DNA from: Bacteroidota bacterium
GTDB lineage: Bacteria; Bacteroidota; Ignavibacteria; Palsa-1295
Direction of reading: 5' to 3'
Assembly: GCA_030706745.1 (NCBI GenBank)
Contig: JAUZNX010000002.1
Location: 124,001-188,000 of the forward strand
Length of the DNA stretch: 64,000 bases
Shown one piece after another: positions 7,997 to 16,926 of the stretch. The notes beneath the pieces are model-generated. The model was not told the DNA's origin. It made no database searches and was given only the letters and a program-made list of their open reading frames with translations. The stretch's first letter is position 1. Each line of letters starts with the position of its first letter. The position numbers were made by a program, and so were the translations under genes.

Positions 7997-10975
7997 ATGC
8001 GCAAGCGTTACGGCTCATGGGCGGCAGCTATCGTGCTTGCTGTCCTTGCGGTGTTCAGCGATATCACGCCGGTTCAGGCCCAGAAGCCGCCCGTTTTCTA
8101 TCCGACTATTTCGCTCCGTAACTGGGGTGGCCGGTCAACTTGGGACGGTGTTCAGCGGGTGCCAGCTCCGAATTATCCGGGCAACCGCTACTTCCTCGTT
8201 CCGGTCTATGTCTATAACGAGGTAGATACGACGTTCAACCCGAATATTGGTCCAGCCGTTGGTGGCTCGCCACAAGTCGGCCAGCATCTCGAGCCGATTC
8301 GGAGCTTCTCATTCCAGTTGTATTACTCGTCGCAGGGTTTTATCCTTGATTCGACACAAGGTAATCCAATTGTAATGGTAGGACCTGGTCCGCTCGATAC
8401 AGGTCGTGCGAAGACCTTTTTCACGCGATACTCTGATCAGCAGGTCAATAGTCCGCTGAATCAGAATCCGTACTTGCGCGTGATTCGCGTTGCTGGCGCC
8501 GGATCCGTTCCACTGTGGAATTCCCCGCCTACCACGAATCCGAATCCTTCGGATACGACGGTGCTGCTCTGGCTTCGCTTCCGCGTATTGCCGAATGCGG
8601 TACAGGGAAGTATCATCTTCCTCGATTCCGCTCGCTTCAATGATAAGCTCGGCGATAATCTCGGTGGCGCACCGGGCTTTGGAGCCAAGTATCAATTCCC
8701 ATATCCCCCGCCGTCGGTCCAGACTGTGACCTATGATTACACGCACGGTAATCTTGGTGGTGGTAATTCGCAGACCGCTGGTTCACCGCCATGGCCTGGT
8801 CAGGGTGATGTTGAAATTTCCGCTCAGCCAGCTATGATTCTTCAGCCGGGCAATCAGTTGCTTCCGTTGGATAACAACTTGTACCCCCTGAACTTGCAGC
8901 TTGCAACTGACCTGACATACGATCCGGCGAATCCCCAAACAGTGCAGCGTGGCCTTCAGCTTCGTGACGCTATCGGGTTGACTGAACTTGACAATGTCAA
9001 TATCTCCTCTGACCAAAAGTGGCTTACGATTTCGCTTTCGGCCGGTGGTTCTGCTCTGCAGACGCAGTACATCAAGCAGATCAACTATGGCTCATTGCCA
9101 TCATCGCAGGTCCAGCAGTTCTTCTTGAACGTGAGCAATCCGCAGCAATACCCGCCAGGTATTTACTACGCGACGGTGACCTTTACCGCGGATGGTGCGG
9201 TAAATGCACCGATGAAGCTTTACGTCAAGTTCATCCGTCTTGCAAATCCAAACGAGCCACAGGCCGGCAACGGTACCGGTATTCGTCTTAATATTACGAA
9301 TAGCTGTGTGCCGACATGCACAAGCACGCTCGCTTTTGGTACTGGCCCAGGTGCCAGTGAGGCGCTCGATCTGCTTTACGGCGAACAGCTTGTAAAAATC
9401 TCCGATACGATCAATGCTGATACACTCGGTCAGTGCTTCGCTTGGTTCCGCCCGCAGAATACGGCCGTGGATGCGAAGTATCAGACGCCGGACTTCATTG
9501 GAATTACGCGCGACATTCGCTCGCCGAATACCGATACAACGCTTATTTATGAAGTTGACTTTATGACCGGTGGCGCCTCGTGCTATCCTGTTAAGGTTTG
9601 CGTTAACCCATCGGATTTCCCAGCGGGCGGACGTATTCTGTTAGCGTTTACCCTCAATGGCGGACAACAGCCGATTGATCTGCGTAACGCAACACCGGAT
9701 GGCAATGGTAACATGTGCGTCACGATCGTCGACCACACAATCAACCATTTCTACATTCTCTATACACCAGGTACGATCGCTTCACTCGCGACCTTCCTTG
9801 AGAAGTATAGCTGGAATTTGATCTCCTTACCTGTGATTCCACCGAATCCTGATCCGAAGATTATTTTCCCTCGCGCAGCCGGTGTGCCGTGGCAGTATAG
9901 CTCGTTTAGCAGCTGGTCTTCGGCGACATCGCTTGAATTCGGCCGCGGTTATATGATTCGCTACGGTGGCTTCATCGGTACAGATGGTGTTGTGGCTGGC
10001 ACGCTTTCTCCTGCTGGCGTCGGTTCCACGTCTGTCGACAATGTGAAGATCGATGAAGGTTGGAATTCGGTCGGCGCTGCGAGTTATCCCAGCGATGAGA
10101 CGAACATCGTCCTGAAGCCGATTCCGGGTTCGAACCAAGTTCCAAACCTCGTCAGCGATGTATGGGAGTTCGATCCACACAGCGGATACTTCACCAGCGC
10201 GTTTCTCGTGCCGGGCCGTGGCTACTTCATTAAGGTGGATGCCTCGGGTATCTATTCGCTCCAGAACGTGATTGCACCTCCGCCGCACAGCATGGCACAT
10301 CAGACGAACGGCTCTGGCAAGATCACCGAATCATTGACAGGTCAACTTTCGAATGTACTCTTAAGTGATGCGAATGGCAATGGCCAGACGCTGTACTTCG
10401 GACATGCCTCGACATCGGTGCCAGAAAGCCACTTTGAGATGCCGTCACAATTCCAGGCATTTGATGCGCGCTTCGCAACAAATAGCGGAATGATGAGCTA
10501 CAATCACTCTAGCTACACTGTGAATGTTCGCGCCAGCAACTATCCTGTCACCATGAAGTTCTCGAATCTGACCGGTACGGTCGAGGTTCGTGACGATGAG
10601 GGTGCGCTCCTTGGAACGGCAACGGGCAATGGCTTCGTGACCATTTCCGACGCGAGCGTCAAACAGGTTACAATTGCTGAAAAGCAGAGCAGTGCTCCTG
10701 TTGCCGGTGGCCTCAGCTACCGTCTCGACCAGAACACGCCAAACCCATTTGCTCCAGTGACGACGATTCGTTTCGCCACGCCGCAGGAACAGCCGGTTTC
10801 GCTTGTTGTCTACAATGAGATGGGCGAAGTAGTCCAAACTCTGGTTAGCGGAGTCTTGCCTGCTGGCGATCATATGGCGCTATTTGATGCTACGAATCTT
10901 CCTGCGGGTGCGTATTACTACACGCTCAAGGCTGGCAGCTTCGTTCAGACAGAACGCATGACAGTTGGAAAGTAA
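7997..10975 (+). CDS. Large secreted T9SS surface protein with cohesin-like N-terminus
   Basis: The frame extends upstream to 7946, but the ATG at 7997 is preceded by AAGGAG at 7982-7987 with 9-nt spacing and opens a canonical signal peptide (MRKRYGSWAAAIVLAVLAVF..., cleavage VQA/Q), so I start here; 992 residues. The region after the signal (VPVYVYNEVDTTF, RSFSFQLYYSSQGF, LRFRVLPNA) is cohesin-like. The middle is beta-rich with two Cys-containing stretches (NSCVPTCTST; CYPVKVCVN). The last ~85 residues (LDQNTPNPFAPVTTIRF, YNEMGEVVQTLVSG, LPAGAYYYTLKAG) are a T9SS type A sorting domain. Function unknown; surface location is well supported. A 12-bp-armed inverted repeat follows the stop. Confidence 0.87.
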   Translation: MRKRYGSWAAAIVLAVLAVFSDITPVQAQKPPVFYPTISLRNWGGRSTWDGVQRVPAPNYPGNRYFLVPVYVYNEVDTTFNPNIGPAVGGSPQVGQHLEPIRSFSFQLYYSSQGFILDSTQGNPIVMVGPGPLDTGRAKTFFTRYSDQQVNSPLNQNPYLRVIRVAGAGSVPLWNSPPTTNPNPSDTTVLLWLRFRVLPNAVQGSIIFLDSARFNDKLGDNLGGAPGFGAKYQFPYPPPSVQTVTYDYTHGNLGGGNSQTAGSPPWPGQGDVEISAQPAMILQPGNQLLPLDNNLYPLNLQLATDLTYDPANPQTVQRGLQLRDAIGLTELDNVNISSDQKWLTISLSAGGSALQTQYIKQINYGSLPSSQVQQFFLNVSNPQQYPPGIYYATVTFTADGAVNAPMKLYVKFIRLANPNEPQAGNGTGIRLNITNSCVPTCTSTLAFGTGPGASEALDLLYGEQLVKISDTINADTLGQCFAWFRPQNTAVDAKYQTPDFIGITRDIRSPNTDTTLIYEVDFMTGGASCYPVKVCVNPSDFPAGGRILLAFTLNGGQQPIDLRNATPDGNGNMCVTIVDHTINHFYILYTPGTIASLATFLEKYSWNLISLPVIPPNPDPKIIFPRAAGVPWQYSSFSSWSSATSLEFGRGYMIRYGGFIGTDGVVAGTLSPAGVGSTSVDNVKIDEGWNSVGAASYPSDETNIVLKPIPGSNQVPNLVSDVWEFDPHSGYFTSAFLVPGRGYFIKVDASGIYSLQNVIAPPPHSMAHQTNGSGKITESLTGQLSNVLLSDANGNGQTLYFGHASTSVPESHFEMPSQFQAFDARFATNSGMMSYNHSSYTVNVRASNYPVTMKFSNLTGTVEVRDDEGALLGTATGNGFVTISDASVKQVTIAEKQSSAPVAGGLSYRLDQNTPNPFAPVTTIRFATPQEQPVSLVVYNEMGEVVQTLVSGVLPAGDHMALFDATNLPAGAYYYTLKAGSFVQTERMTVGK

Positions 10976-11013
10976 GAGATAAGCCTGTAACAAGGCACAA
11001 TCTCCGGAGTTAT

Positions 11014-11054
11014 TCGAAGCGGGAGTTGCTTATCATAAGCGGCTCCCGCTTCGA
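11014..11054 (+). terminator. Long inverted repeat after the 7997-10975 gene
   Basis: Perfect 12-bp arms (tcgaagcgggag at 11014-11025, ctcccgcttcga at 11043-11054) enclose a loop that itself contains a smaller hairpin (gcttat/ataagc). It lies 38 bp after a stop and 24 bp before the next start. There is no T-run after it, so it may be a rho-independent-like terminator without tract, an mRNA 3' stabiliser or a protein-binding site. Confidence 0.55.
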
Positions 11055-11077
11055 CCATTCAGATACCAAAAGTTGCC

Positions 11078-11938
11078 ATGAAGAGATTAGTCTCGATATC
11101 CATCATTACGATCATCGGTGCCGTAGCGGGCCTCACCATTCGGGCAGAGGCTCAATCGCCGGAATTCCATTTGGATTTCCTACTTCGTGACACACTGCAG
11201 TCGGGAAGTCATATCGAGTTTGGCGGACGATCGATTGGTTATGATCCCAGTGCGACGGATAGTGTCGATTTGCAATTCCATGAAGATCCGGAATATCCGG
11301 GGACATATCTCGAAGCGGGCAACGACTTGTTCTTTGAGTATCCTCGAAATATCGGAGAGACAAGAATTGACATTCGCAATAAGCCCGCTACAGGTTCTTT
11401 CGTCATCAATTACGTCATGGGTGTCTCGTTCGACTGGTACCCAACGGGTCGTCTTGTCTGGGATCCGGCAGTGATTCCACAAGCTGTGACTGCATTGTGG
11501 CTTCGCCCGTATAATAGGCAAGACACGGTTTTGCGCGACATGCGCGAGCAATCAAGCCTGTCACTCACTCCCACGGAGAATTCGCTGTGGAATGGGAAAT
11601 ATCTTATCACGCTATTCTACAATACGACGCCCCCATCCCTTGGAGTGGCGAAGTCGAGTCAGAATGTGGGGCTGATCGTTAGTGCAGCGGCCTATCCAAA
11701 TCCCGTCATCACAAGTGGAAGACTTGCCGTAAACTTATCTGAGCCAGCGGGCCTCCGCGTCGCTGGCTGCGATGCCGCTGGGCGCGAATGCTTCCGATAT
11801 TCTGCAGAGGCGAATGCAGGGCTTTCGATGCTCGATCTCAGTTCGCTCGAATCGGCACGTGGCGCTGTATTCTTACACATCGATGCTACCAGCGGAACTC
11901 GGCATGATTCACGGAATGTGATGGTGGTTAAGGAGTAG
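11078..11938 (+). CDS. Secreted hypothetical protein with T9SS tail
   Basis: A 286-residue protein with an N-terminal signal peptide (MKRLVSISIITIIGAVAGL..., cleavage AEA/Q near residue 26). The mature part is beta-rich without recognised catalytic motifs; an acidic stretch (LQFHEDPEYPGTYLEAGNDL) is conspicuous. The last ~80 residues (SAAAYPNPVITSGRLAVNL, CDAAGRECF, GAVFLHIDA, RNVMVVKE) follow the T9SS type A pattern though with a weaker GxY element. It ends the plus-strand run of surface genes and faces the minus-strand gene at 12104. Function not recognised. Confidence 0.75.
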   Translation: MKRLVSISIITIIGAVAGLTIRAEAQSPEFHLDFLLRDTLQSGSHIEFGGRSIGYDPSATDSVDLQFHEDPEYPGTYLEAGNDLFFEYPRNIGETRIDIRNKPATGSFVINYVMGVSFDWYPTGRLVWDPAVIPQAVTALWLRPYNRQDTVLRDMREQSSLSLTPTENSLWNGKYLITLFYNTTPPSLGVAKSSQNVGLIVSAAAYPNPVITSGRLAVNLSEPAGLRVAGCDAAGRECFRYSAEANAGLSMLDLSSLESARGAVFLHIDATSGTRHDSRNVMVVKE

Positions 11939-12059
11939 TCCGGTTGGAGAGCTGGCGTCTGACACGTCTGACGCCGTGAAACAAACTGACACACTTATCC
12001 CGCCTTGCCTGGATGTTGCGCAGTTACTTGGCCATAGGATTCGATGGTGACCGATTTCA

Positions 12060-12089
12060 GCTAGCTCGTGAAAGTTGTCATGAGCTAGC
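12060..12089. terminator. Hairpin between convergent surface-protein genes
   Basis: gctagctc (12060-12067) and gagctagc (12082-12089) pair as an 8-bp stem, extendable by four more pairs (one G-T) to a 6-nt loop. It lies between convergent stops at 11938 and 12104. A second imperfect hairpin, ggcgtc/gacgcc, is at 11954-11975. No T-tract is present on either side, so the terminator call rests on position and structure. Confidence 0.5.
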
Positions 12090-12103
12090 AACGAGCGTTC
12101 TCT

Positions 12104-14776
12104 TTATTGCTCCAGTATGAGTTTGCCGGTAGCGGTCTTTTTAGTGCCAGTCAATCGATAGAAGTATGTACCAGTAGGCAACGACGAGATATCGATCCTC
12201 TTTTGGTCGAGCACTTTCGTTAGCACGTTAATCCCCAGCACCGTTTCCAGTTCGAATCCTGTAACGCCTGACCAGTCTGCCGGCAGCACTACATGAAGGA
12301 AGTGACCATCACTAACAACAGTTGGTGACCCGACAGTATGGTCCGCATCGGGACCAACAGAGGCAGCAGGCACTACATTGGCGACCAGGAAATTCGACCG
12401 AATACCGGTCTCTCCCAAATGGATAATCCCTTTACTAAGAGCATACCAGGATGTTTGGTAACTTCCAGCAGTGTCTGCGAGCGTTGTCATGAACGTGAAT
12501 TGCACGCTATCAATCTCATTCGGTGCCATCAGATAACTCGGCGGTGCCCAATACTTTTGAGGAATGATCGGCGCAAAATGGATCGTATCATCGACCCAGG
12601 TCGAGTCGATCACGATTGGTAACCCGCTCGAGCGATTGATGATCTGGGCAAAGCCACTGATCGATGTGCCCAATGGGGTTGTGCCAAAGGAATGACCCGT
12701 TATAGAAAAGTCACTCAGGCCGCCATCGCCTGTGAGAACGACCTCCTGGGTCACGCACACGTCACCAAATAGAATCGTATCGTAAACTGTGGACTTCGTG
12801 AGGGCTTTGAAGCAAATCTTAATCGCTCGTCTTTCGCCGGGGCTCAGAGGAGTCATGACAGCGCTATCGATCGAGAACCCCTGATCGCCATGTGCCAGAT
12901 GCAAGAGGCTGAACGGGAATTGAGCCTGGCCAGTATTGACGAGCGTATCGAATGCATACAGGCAAGTGGAATCGTTGCCGTTGGCGAAATATTGGATTGG
13001 CGGTCCGATCCTCGCCGTCTGTGGGACATAGGTGCTACTGATCGTCGTCCGGTTGCCGCCCATGTCAAACACTGACGCAACGAGACTGGCCGGTTGCGTC
13101 AAATTCGTAACCGTCATGTCATAGAACGAGGCGGTCTTCGCGACACCCTCGATCCAGGTCGGATCGAGTTGGTAGCCCATGTTGTATACCGAATCAATTC
13201 GAATGTAGTCGAGTCCAGGACTTGCGGAATCGCCATCCGCATCCGAGAGATTGATATGTGCAGAGTAACAGGCCCCCGATGCATTTGCGATTGGGGGCGT
13301 GGTGTCTCGGCTTCCAACCGTTGCCATGCCAAGCAGTCCTGACCACGCGTAGGACTCGTCGTGGCCGTAGCCGTAGATATAGACTCCGACCCCGGAATCC
13401 GAGGTCACGATGTGCGTACCGGGAGTGACGGCATCGGCCCGGTATCCCTCATAAATGCCGTCCATGTAAACTTGGTGAAAGCTCTTCACGGACTTGCCAT
13501 CGAACCTGACACTGGTATCGCCGTATTTGGTGACTATGTTCACGTAGCTCGTATATGGTCCTTGAGACCCTATATCGCTTGGTGTGCAGAACACCGCGGT
13601 CTTGGTGAATTCCTCGGCCGAATTAATCACGACTTCGGAAGGGTCACCATTGCCATTGATCCGATCCGGGTAGCTCGCGCTATTGATGTATTGCACGAGC
13701 AGAAATGGTGCCTCTGAAAACCACCTGGTTCCCTGAGTGATATCGTTCAAAAAGCGGAAGTCATACTTTCGGAACGCAGTGAATACGGGCAATAGCCCAC
13801 CAAGATTATCGAAACGACTGATGATCTGCCCCGGCTTCGACGAGACGACGAGGAAGGTCGAAGCCTGATGGCCGGAGGCCGATCCCGGTGGCTGGTAAAA
13901 CGGGATCGAGTAATACGTACTACCCCAGGTCCGCGTTGGCGGAATATAATCGAGTACGTGATCGCAGTAAGGGAAATCACAAGGAATGTTAGTACATTGT
14001 GAGCCGCCCTCCACGCCGATCAGCTTGTCCGATGTGATGACGGTTCCGGTCAGGTCGAAGTTATCACAGTCCAAGGTGCAGGTGGTTTCATATTGCACTG
14101 ACTCGCCCCGGTTCAAGATGACCTGGAAGGTCTGGCCTTTTGCCGCGAGCACGCAACTGCAGCAAGCGCCGCTGCTGGCTTCGACCCGGATGTCCGCGGT
14201 CGGCGTGATCGAGACATGCGTGTTGTCCTGATTCGCGACGATCCCGAACTCACTGGGGAGATCGACGGTAGTACTGCCCGATCCCTCGTTAAGCGCGGCA
14301 TAGGCGGCCACGACATATTCTTTGCCCCACCCGATCGCCGGAATGACGTACATACCATCGGATGTCGCGGGGCTGTGGGACATGACGTAGGCGCAAATAT
14401 CGGCATCGTTCGACCAGACGTGAACTCCGAAATCACCGACGACACCGCTCGAATGCATTTCCCACGCGAGCGGCATGTTGAATGTCGTCGTCTGGTATGG
14501 CTTCACCACAATCGCAGTTCGCGCCCCGCCCGTGAGCTGGACGTAGACGGTTGTCGTGCTCGGCGATGTCACATAAAGCGCGAAGTACTTGCCGGCCAGG
14601 TTCACCGGGCCGTAATTCGTCAGGAGCAAGAACCAGCAGTCGCGGCCGAGCTCGGGGGCGTCATGCCGGGCATGAGTGATCTGGTGCGTGATCCGTTGAG
14701 GTTGTGCCTTAATCGGCGGGCAGACCGCAATTGAAAGGAGGATCAGGAAAGCGGAAATCGAACGAATGAGATTCAT
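12104..14776 (-). CDS. IgGFc-binding-domain surface protein with T9SS tail
   Basis: The start at 14776 (MNLIRSISAFLILLS) gives a normal signal peptide ending KA/Q and has GGAG 10 nt upstream; an ATG at 14809 would add an implausible 11-residue leader. Residues ~30-320 follow the IgGFc-binding protein N-terminal pattern: GRDCWFLLLTNYG near the start, SDGMYVIPAIGWGKEYVV, VANQDNTHVSITPTADI, LTGTVITSDKLIGVEGG and CDFPYCDHVLDYIPP, with the paired cysteines of that family. The middle contains ASH/choice-of-anchor-D-like repeats (GQAQFPFSLLHL; GTTPLGTSISGFAQIINRS). The C-terminus (VLGINVLTKVL, ISSLPTGTYFYRL, KLILEQ) is a T9SS sorting domain. In bacteria this domain occurs in large gliding/adhesion-type surface proteins; actual ligand unknown. 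Confidence 0.83.
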   Translation of the reverse strand: MNLIRSISAFLILLSIAVCPPIKAQPQRITHQITHARHDAPELGRDCWFLLLTNYGPVNLAGKYFALYVTSPSTTTVYVQLTGGARTAIVVKPYQTTTFNMPLAWEMHSSGVVGDFGVHVWSNDADICAYVMSHSPATSDGMYVIPAIGWGKEYVVAAYAALNEGSGSTTVDLPSEFGIVANQDNTHVSITPTADIRVEASSGACCSCVLAAKGQTFQVILNRGESVQYETTCTLDCDNFDLTGTVITSDKLIGVEGGSQCTNIPCDFPYCDHVLDYIPPTRTWGSTYYSIPFYQPPGSASGHQASTFLVVSSKPGQIISRFDNLGGLLPVFTAFRKYDFRFLNDITQGTRWFSEAPFLLVQYINSASYPDRINGNGDPSEVVINSAEEFTKTAVFCTPSDIGSQGPYTSYVNIVTKYGDTSVRFDGKSVKSFHQVYMDGIYEGYRADAVTPGTHIVTSDSGVGVYIYGYGHDESYAWSGLLGMATVGSRDTTPPIANASGACYSAHINLSDADGDSASPGLDYIRIDSVYNMGYQLDPTWIEGVAKTASFYDMTVTNLTQPASLVASVFDMGGNRTTISSTYVPQTARIGPPIQYFANGNDSTCLYAFDTLVNTGQAQFPFSLLHLAHGDQGFSIDSAVMTPLSPGERRAIKICFKALTKSTVYDTILFGDVCVTQEVVLTGDGGLSDFSITGHSFGTTPLGTSISGFAQIINRSSGLPIVIDSTWVDDTIHFAPIIPQKYWAPPSYLMAPNEIDSVQFTFMTTLADTAGSYQTSWYALSKGIIHLGETGIRSNFLVANVVPAASVGPDADHTVGSPTVVSDGHFLHVVLPADWSGVTGFELETVLGINVLTKVLDQKRIDISSLPTGTYFYRLTGTKKTATGKLILEQ

Positions 14777-14927
14777 TGTAGGAAAGCTCCATATTGGGAG
14801 ACCCGCCAACTTGCGAAAGGTTACACCCTATATTAAAACGCTTGAGATCGCCGGGGTTACAAAAAAATCTTCAAATTCCTTGGGAAACGTATAGAACGTG
14901 CTTTCAGAAGTCAGGCTTGCCCTTCAC

Positions 14928-15734
14928 TTAGCTCCCAGAGGCCTCAAACTGGCGCCTGAAGCGCTCCGCTGACCAAAGACAAACATCCCATAGGTTTGCC
15001 ACCGGCTGGCCCGTAGCGGGCTCCGTATGCATGTAGCTCGGCGGGCCATATTCCGGGACGAAGGTCAACTCAGCCTCACCACGCAGCCTGTGGGCCACAA
15101 TCGCAAGATTCCACCAGGCTTCGTGGCGAGTAACACATCGCTCCCATTCCGGGACTCGTGGATCGGGGACCTGCGGGCCATTCTCGTAGCCGACGCGCCC
15201 ATGAACGTGAATAGAGCGCTCTGCAGCGATCGCAATGGCTTGCTCGTGATCTTCGAGCAAAGATTCCGTGACCACGCACCAGTGACTGAAATCCACGTTG
15301 ACGCGCAACTCTGGTAACTCTCGAAGAATGGCCAGCGCATTCATTGGCGAGAAGAGCGGTCGCCGCCGGTGCGTCTCGTGCGCGATGGGGATGCCAATTT
15401 CTTCTTCGATTCGCAAGCAGGATTCCAGAAATCGGACTTGCTTTACATAGCTCATCGTGTCACGTCCTGCATGCGCGACGATCTTCTTTGGATTGAACTC
15501 TAACGCATTATTTGCGAGCCGCTTGAAATCTTCCGCGTGGTCCGGACCTTCGGTATAGACGAGTGAGATGTACTCGAACTCGTGATCGCGTAGGAGTTGC
15601 TGGAACAGGGGAGCGTTCTGAATTTCCTGGGTTGCGCTCTCGATTCCATCATAACCAGCGGCCTTAGTGCGCTCGAATTGCGCTTCGAGCGGCCCAGTCA
15701 TGCCCCAAAGGGACTTGTATATCTTGAGTTGCAT
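14928..15734 (-). CDS. Sugar phosphate isomerase/epimerase-like TIM barrel
   Basis: A ~268-residue xylose-isomerase-like TIM barrel (AP_endonuc_2 family). The order of likely metal ligands is visible: HETHRRR after strand 4, NVDFSHW, HVHGRVGYENGP and FVPEYGPP, which matches the Glu/Asp/His/Glu metal site of this superfamily. The ATG at 15734 (MQLKIYKSLWG) begins directly with the first strand; another ATG at 15752 would add six residues, and neither has a strong ribosome-binding site. The substrate cannot be told from sequence; members act on sugars, inosose or hydroxypyruvate. It stands alone, with the next minus-strand gene 14 bp upstream. Confidence 0.82.
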   Translation of the reverse strand: MQLKIYKSLWGMTGPLEAQFERTKAAGYDGIESATQEIQNAPLFQQLLRDHEFEYISLVYTEGPDHAEDFKRLANNALEFNPKKIVAHAGRDTMSYVKQVRFLESCLRIEEEIGIPIAHETHRRRPLFSPMNALAILRELPELRVNVDFSHWCVVTESLLEDHEQAIAIAAERSIHVHGRVGYENGPQVPDPRVPEWERCVTRHEAWWNLAIVAHRLRGEAELTFVPEYGPPSYMHTEPATGQPVANLWDVCLWSAERFRRQFEASGS

Positions 15735-15765
15735 GGCTTGATCGCCTATCATTTTCGCGTGTCGG

Positions 15766-15948
15766 CTATTTCTTTTTTGCCATCATGGAAGCAATGATGG
15801 GTATTGCCATGCCGAGTAGCAACATCCCCAAAGCCACGGTTGAAAGCCACCTGTAATCTTCTGTAGTCCAACTGAGCAATATCAATCCCATCGCAATGGA
15901 CCAGATGAGGAAGCTCAGTAGGGTTACACGCAGGACAGGTCGCTTCAT
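15766..15948 (-). CDS. Small two-helix membrane protein
   Basis: Sixty residues with two hydrophobic segments (about residues 8-26 and 35-55) separated by a short polar turn (SWTTEDYRW) and ending in basic AKKK. A basic N-terminus (MKRPVLR) and Lys-rich end suit a small inner-membrane protein with both ends in the cytoplasm. It ends 14 bp before the isomerase gene begins and the two may share a promoter. No family recognised. Confidence 0.6.
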   Translation of the reverse strand: MKRPVLRVTLLSFLIWSIAMGLILLSWTTEDYRWLSTVALGMLLLGMAIPIIASMMAKKK

Positions 15949-16047
15949 GCGACAAAGATACGATGGTAGTAGAACTCGGACAAAATATCGCTAGCGAAAG
16001 GACTTGAGGAAGAGAGCAGAACCGAAGCTCGGAACCCACTGTCTATC

Positions 16048-16067
16048 ATATAAGTTATAACTTATAT
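16048..16067. promoter_or_regulatory. 20-bp perfect palindrome, likely ArsR operator
   Basis: The sequence from 16048 to 16067 (centre at 16057/16058, core aagttataactt) is a perfect 20-bp palindrome ending 10 nt before the ArsR ATG at 16078. ArsR/SmtB regulators bind AT-rich inverted repeats overlapping their own promoters, so this is very probably the autoregulatory operator. The short distance to the start leaves no room for a usual ribosome-binding site, so a near-leaderless transcript or an upstream promoter is possible. Confidence 0.75.
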
Positions 16068-16077
16068 AATAATAATC

Positions 16078-16419
16078 ATGAGCAGACCGTTTGCCGAGTG
16101 GGATGTCTATAAAGCGATCGCCGATCCAAATCGGCGGATCGTCCTCGATTTTTTGGTGCGCGGCGAGCAGCCCGTAAGCGCCATCCAGGCGCGCGTGGTG
16201 CTGTCGCAGCCGGCGCTATCGCAGCACTTGAAGGTGCTCCGCGATGTGGGGCTTGTTCGGCAGCGCCGTGAAGGACGCGAGCGAATTTATGCGCTGAATC
16301 CAAAGCCGCTCAAGGAAATTTCTGACTGGATTGCGCACTACGAGAATTTCTGGCACGAAAGACTTGCGGCCTTGGGCGAACACTTGGAGCGGAAGCATAG
16401 GGCTGGAAAGAAGAAGTGA
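16078..16419 (+). CDS. ArsR-family winged-helix transcriptional regulator
   Basis: A 113-residue protein with the ArsR/SmtB HTH: AIADPNRRIVLDFL, then SQPALSQHLKVLRDVGLV as the recognition helix region and RREGRERIYAL as the wing. There is no cluster of cysteines, so metal sensing is not indicated; this is the PadR/ArsR-like subtype usually paired with AHSA1/SRPBCC proteins. The AHSA1 genes follow immediately, and a 20-bp palindrome lies just upstream. The family usually acts as a repressor released by a ligand; the ligand here may be bound by the AHSA1 partners, which is an inference. Confidence 0.88.
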   Translation: MSRPFAEWDVYKAIADPNRRIVLDFLVRGEQPVSAIQARVVLSQPALSQHLKVLRDVGLVRQRREGRERIYALNPKPLKEISDWIAHYENFWHERLAALGEHLERKHRAGKKK

Positions 16420-16451
16420 GTTCGCGCGTCATATTTAACACTGTCATCGAT

Positions 16452-16895
16452 ATGCAAAAATCAATTATCATCGAACAACACTATCCCTGCAGCCCGGATG
16501 AAGTCTGGGATGCGCTTACGGATCAATCACAGATCAGCGAATGGTTGTCTGATAGCACCTTCGAGCCACGACTCGGAGCCGAGTTTGAATTCCGTTGGTC
16601 AAAGGATGGTCAATCGGGTGTCACGCACTGCAAGATACTTGAATTGGTCAGACCACAGAAGCTCTCCTATACTTGGGAGAAGCCCTCGTGGAGCACGAAC
16701 GTCACGGTCGTCACCTACTATCTCGAAGCCAGCAATGGTGGCACCATACTCCGCCTTGAACACGTCGGCTTCGTCGAAGGCAAGGACGATCAGGTCTATC
16801 AAGGAGCCACCAACGGCTGGGACGAAAAACTCGCAGCGCTCAGCCAACACCTCAATCGTATTAGCCGCCCAATGGAGGCTAGCTCACAAATTTGA
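16452..16895 (+). CDS. AHSA1/SRPBCC-domain protein, first copy
   Basis: A START/SRPBCC-fold protein of the activator-of-Hsp90-ATPase-1-like family (147 residues). Hallmarks: IIEQHYPCSPDEVWDALTD, then SEWLSDSTFEPRLGAEFEF, LELVRPQKLSYTWEKP, and LRLEHVGF in the C-terminal helix approach. A GTG at 16416 overlaps the ArsR stop, but the ATG at 16452 aligns exactly with the start of the paralogue at 16927, so I use it. These proteins have a hydrophobic ligand cavity. The ArsR-AHSA1 pairing is a common bacterial arrangement of unknown ligand. Confidence 0.85.
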   Translation: MQKSIIIEQHYPCSPDEVWDALTDQSQISEWLSDSTFEPRLGAEFEFRWSKDGQSGVTHCKILELVRPQKLSYTWEKPSWSTNVTVVTYYLEASNGGTILRLEHVGFVEGKDDQVYQGATNGWDEKLAALSQHLNRISRPMEASSQI

Positions 16896-16926
16896 GCTCA
16901 CCATTTTCACTTAGCTCATTCGAACC

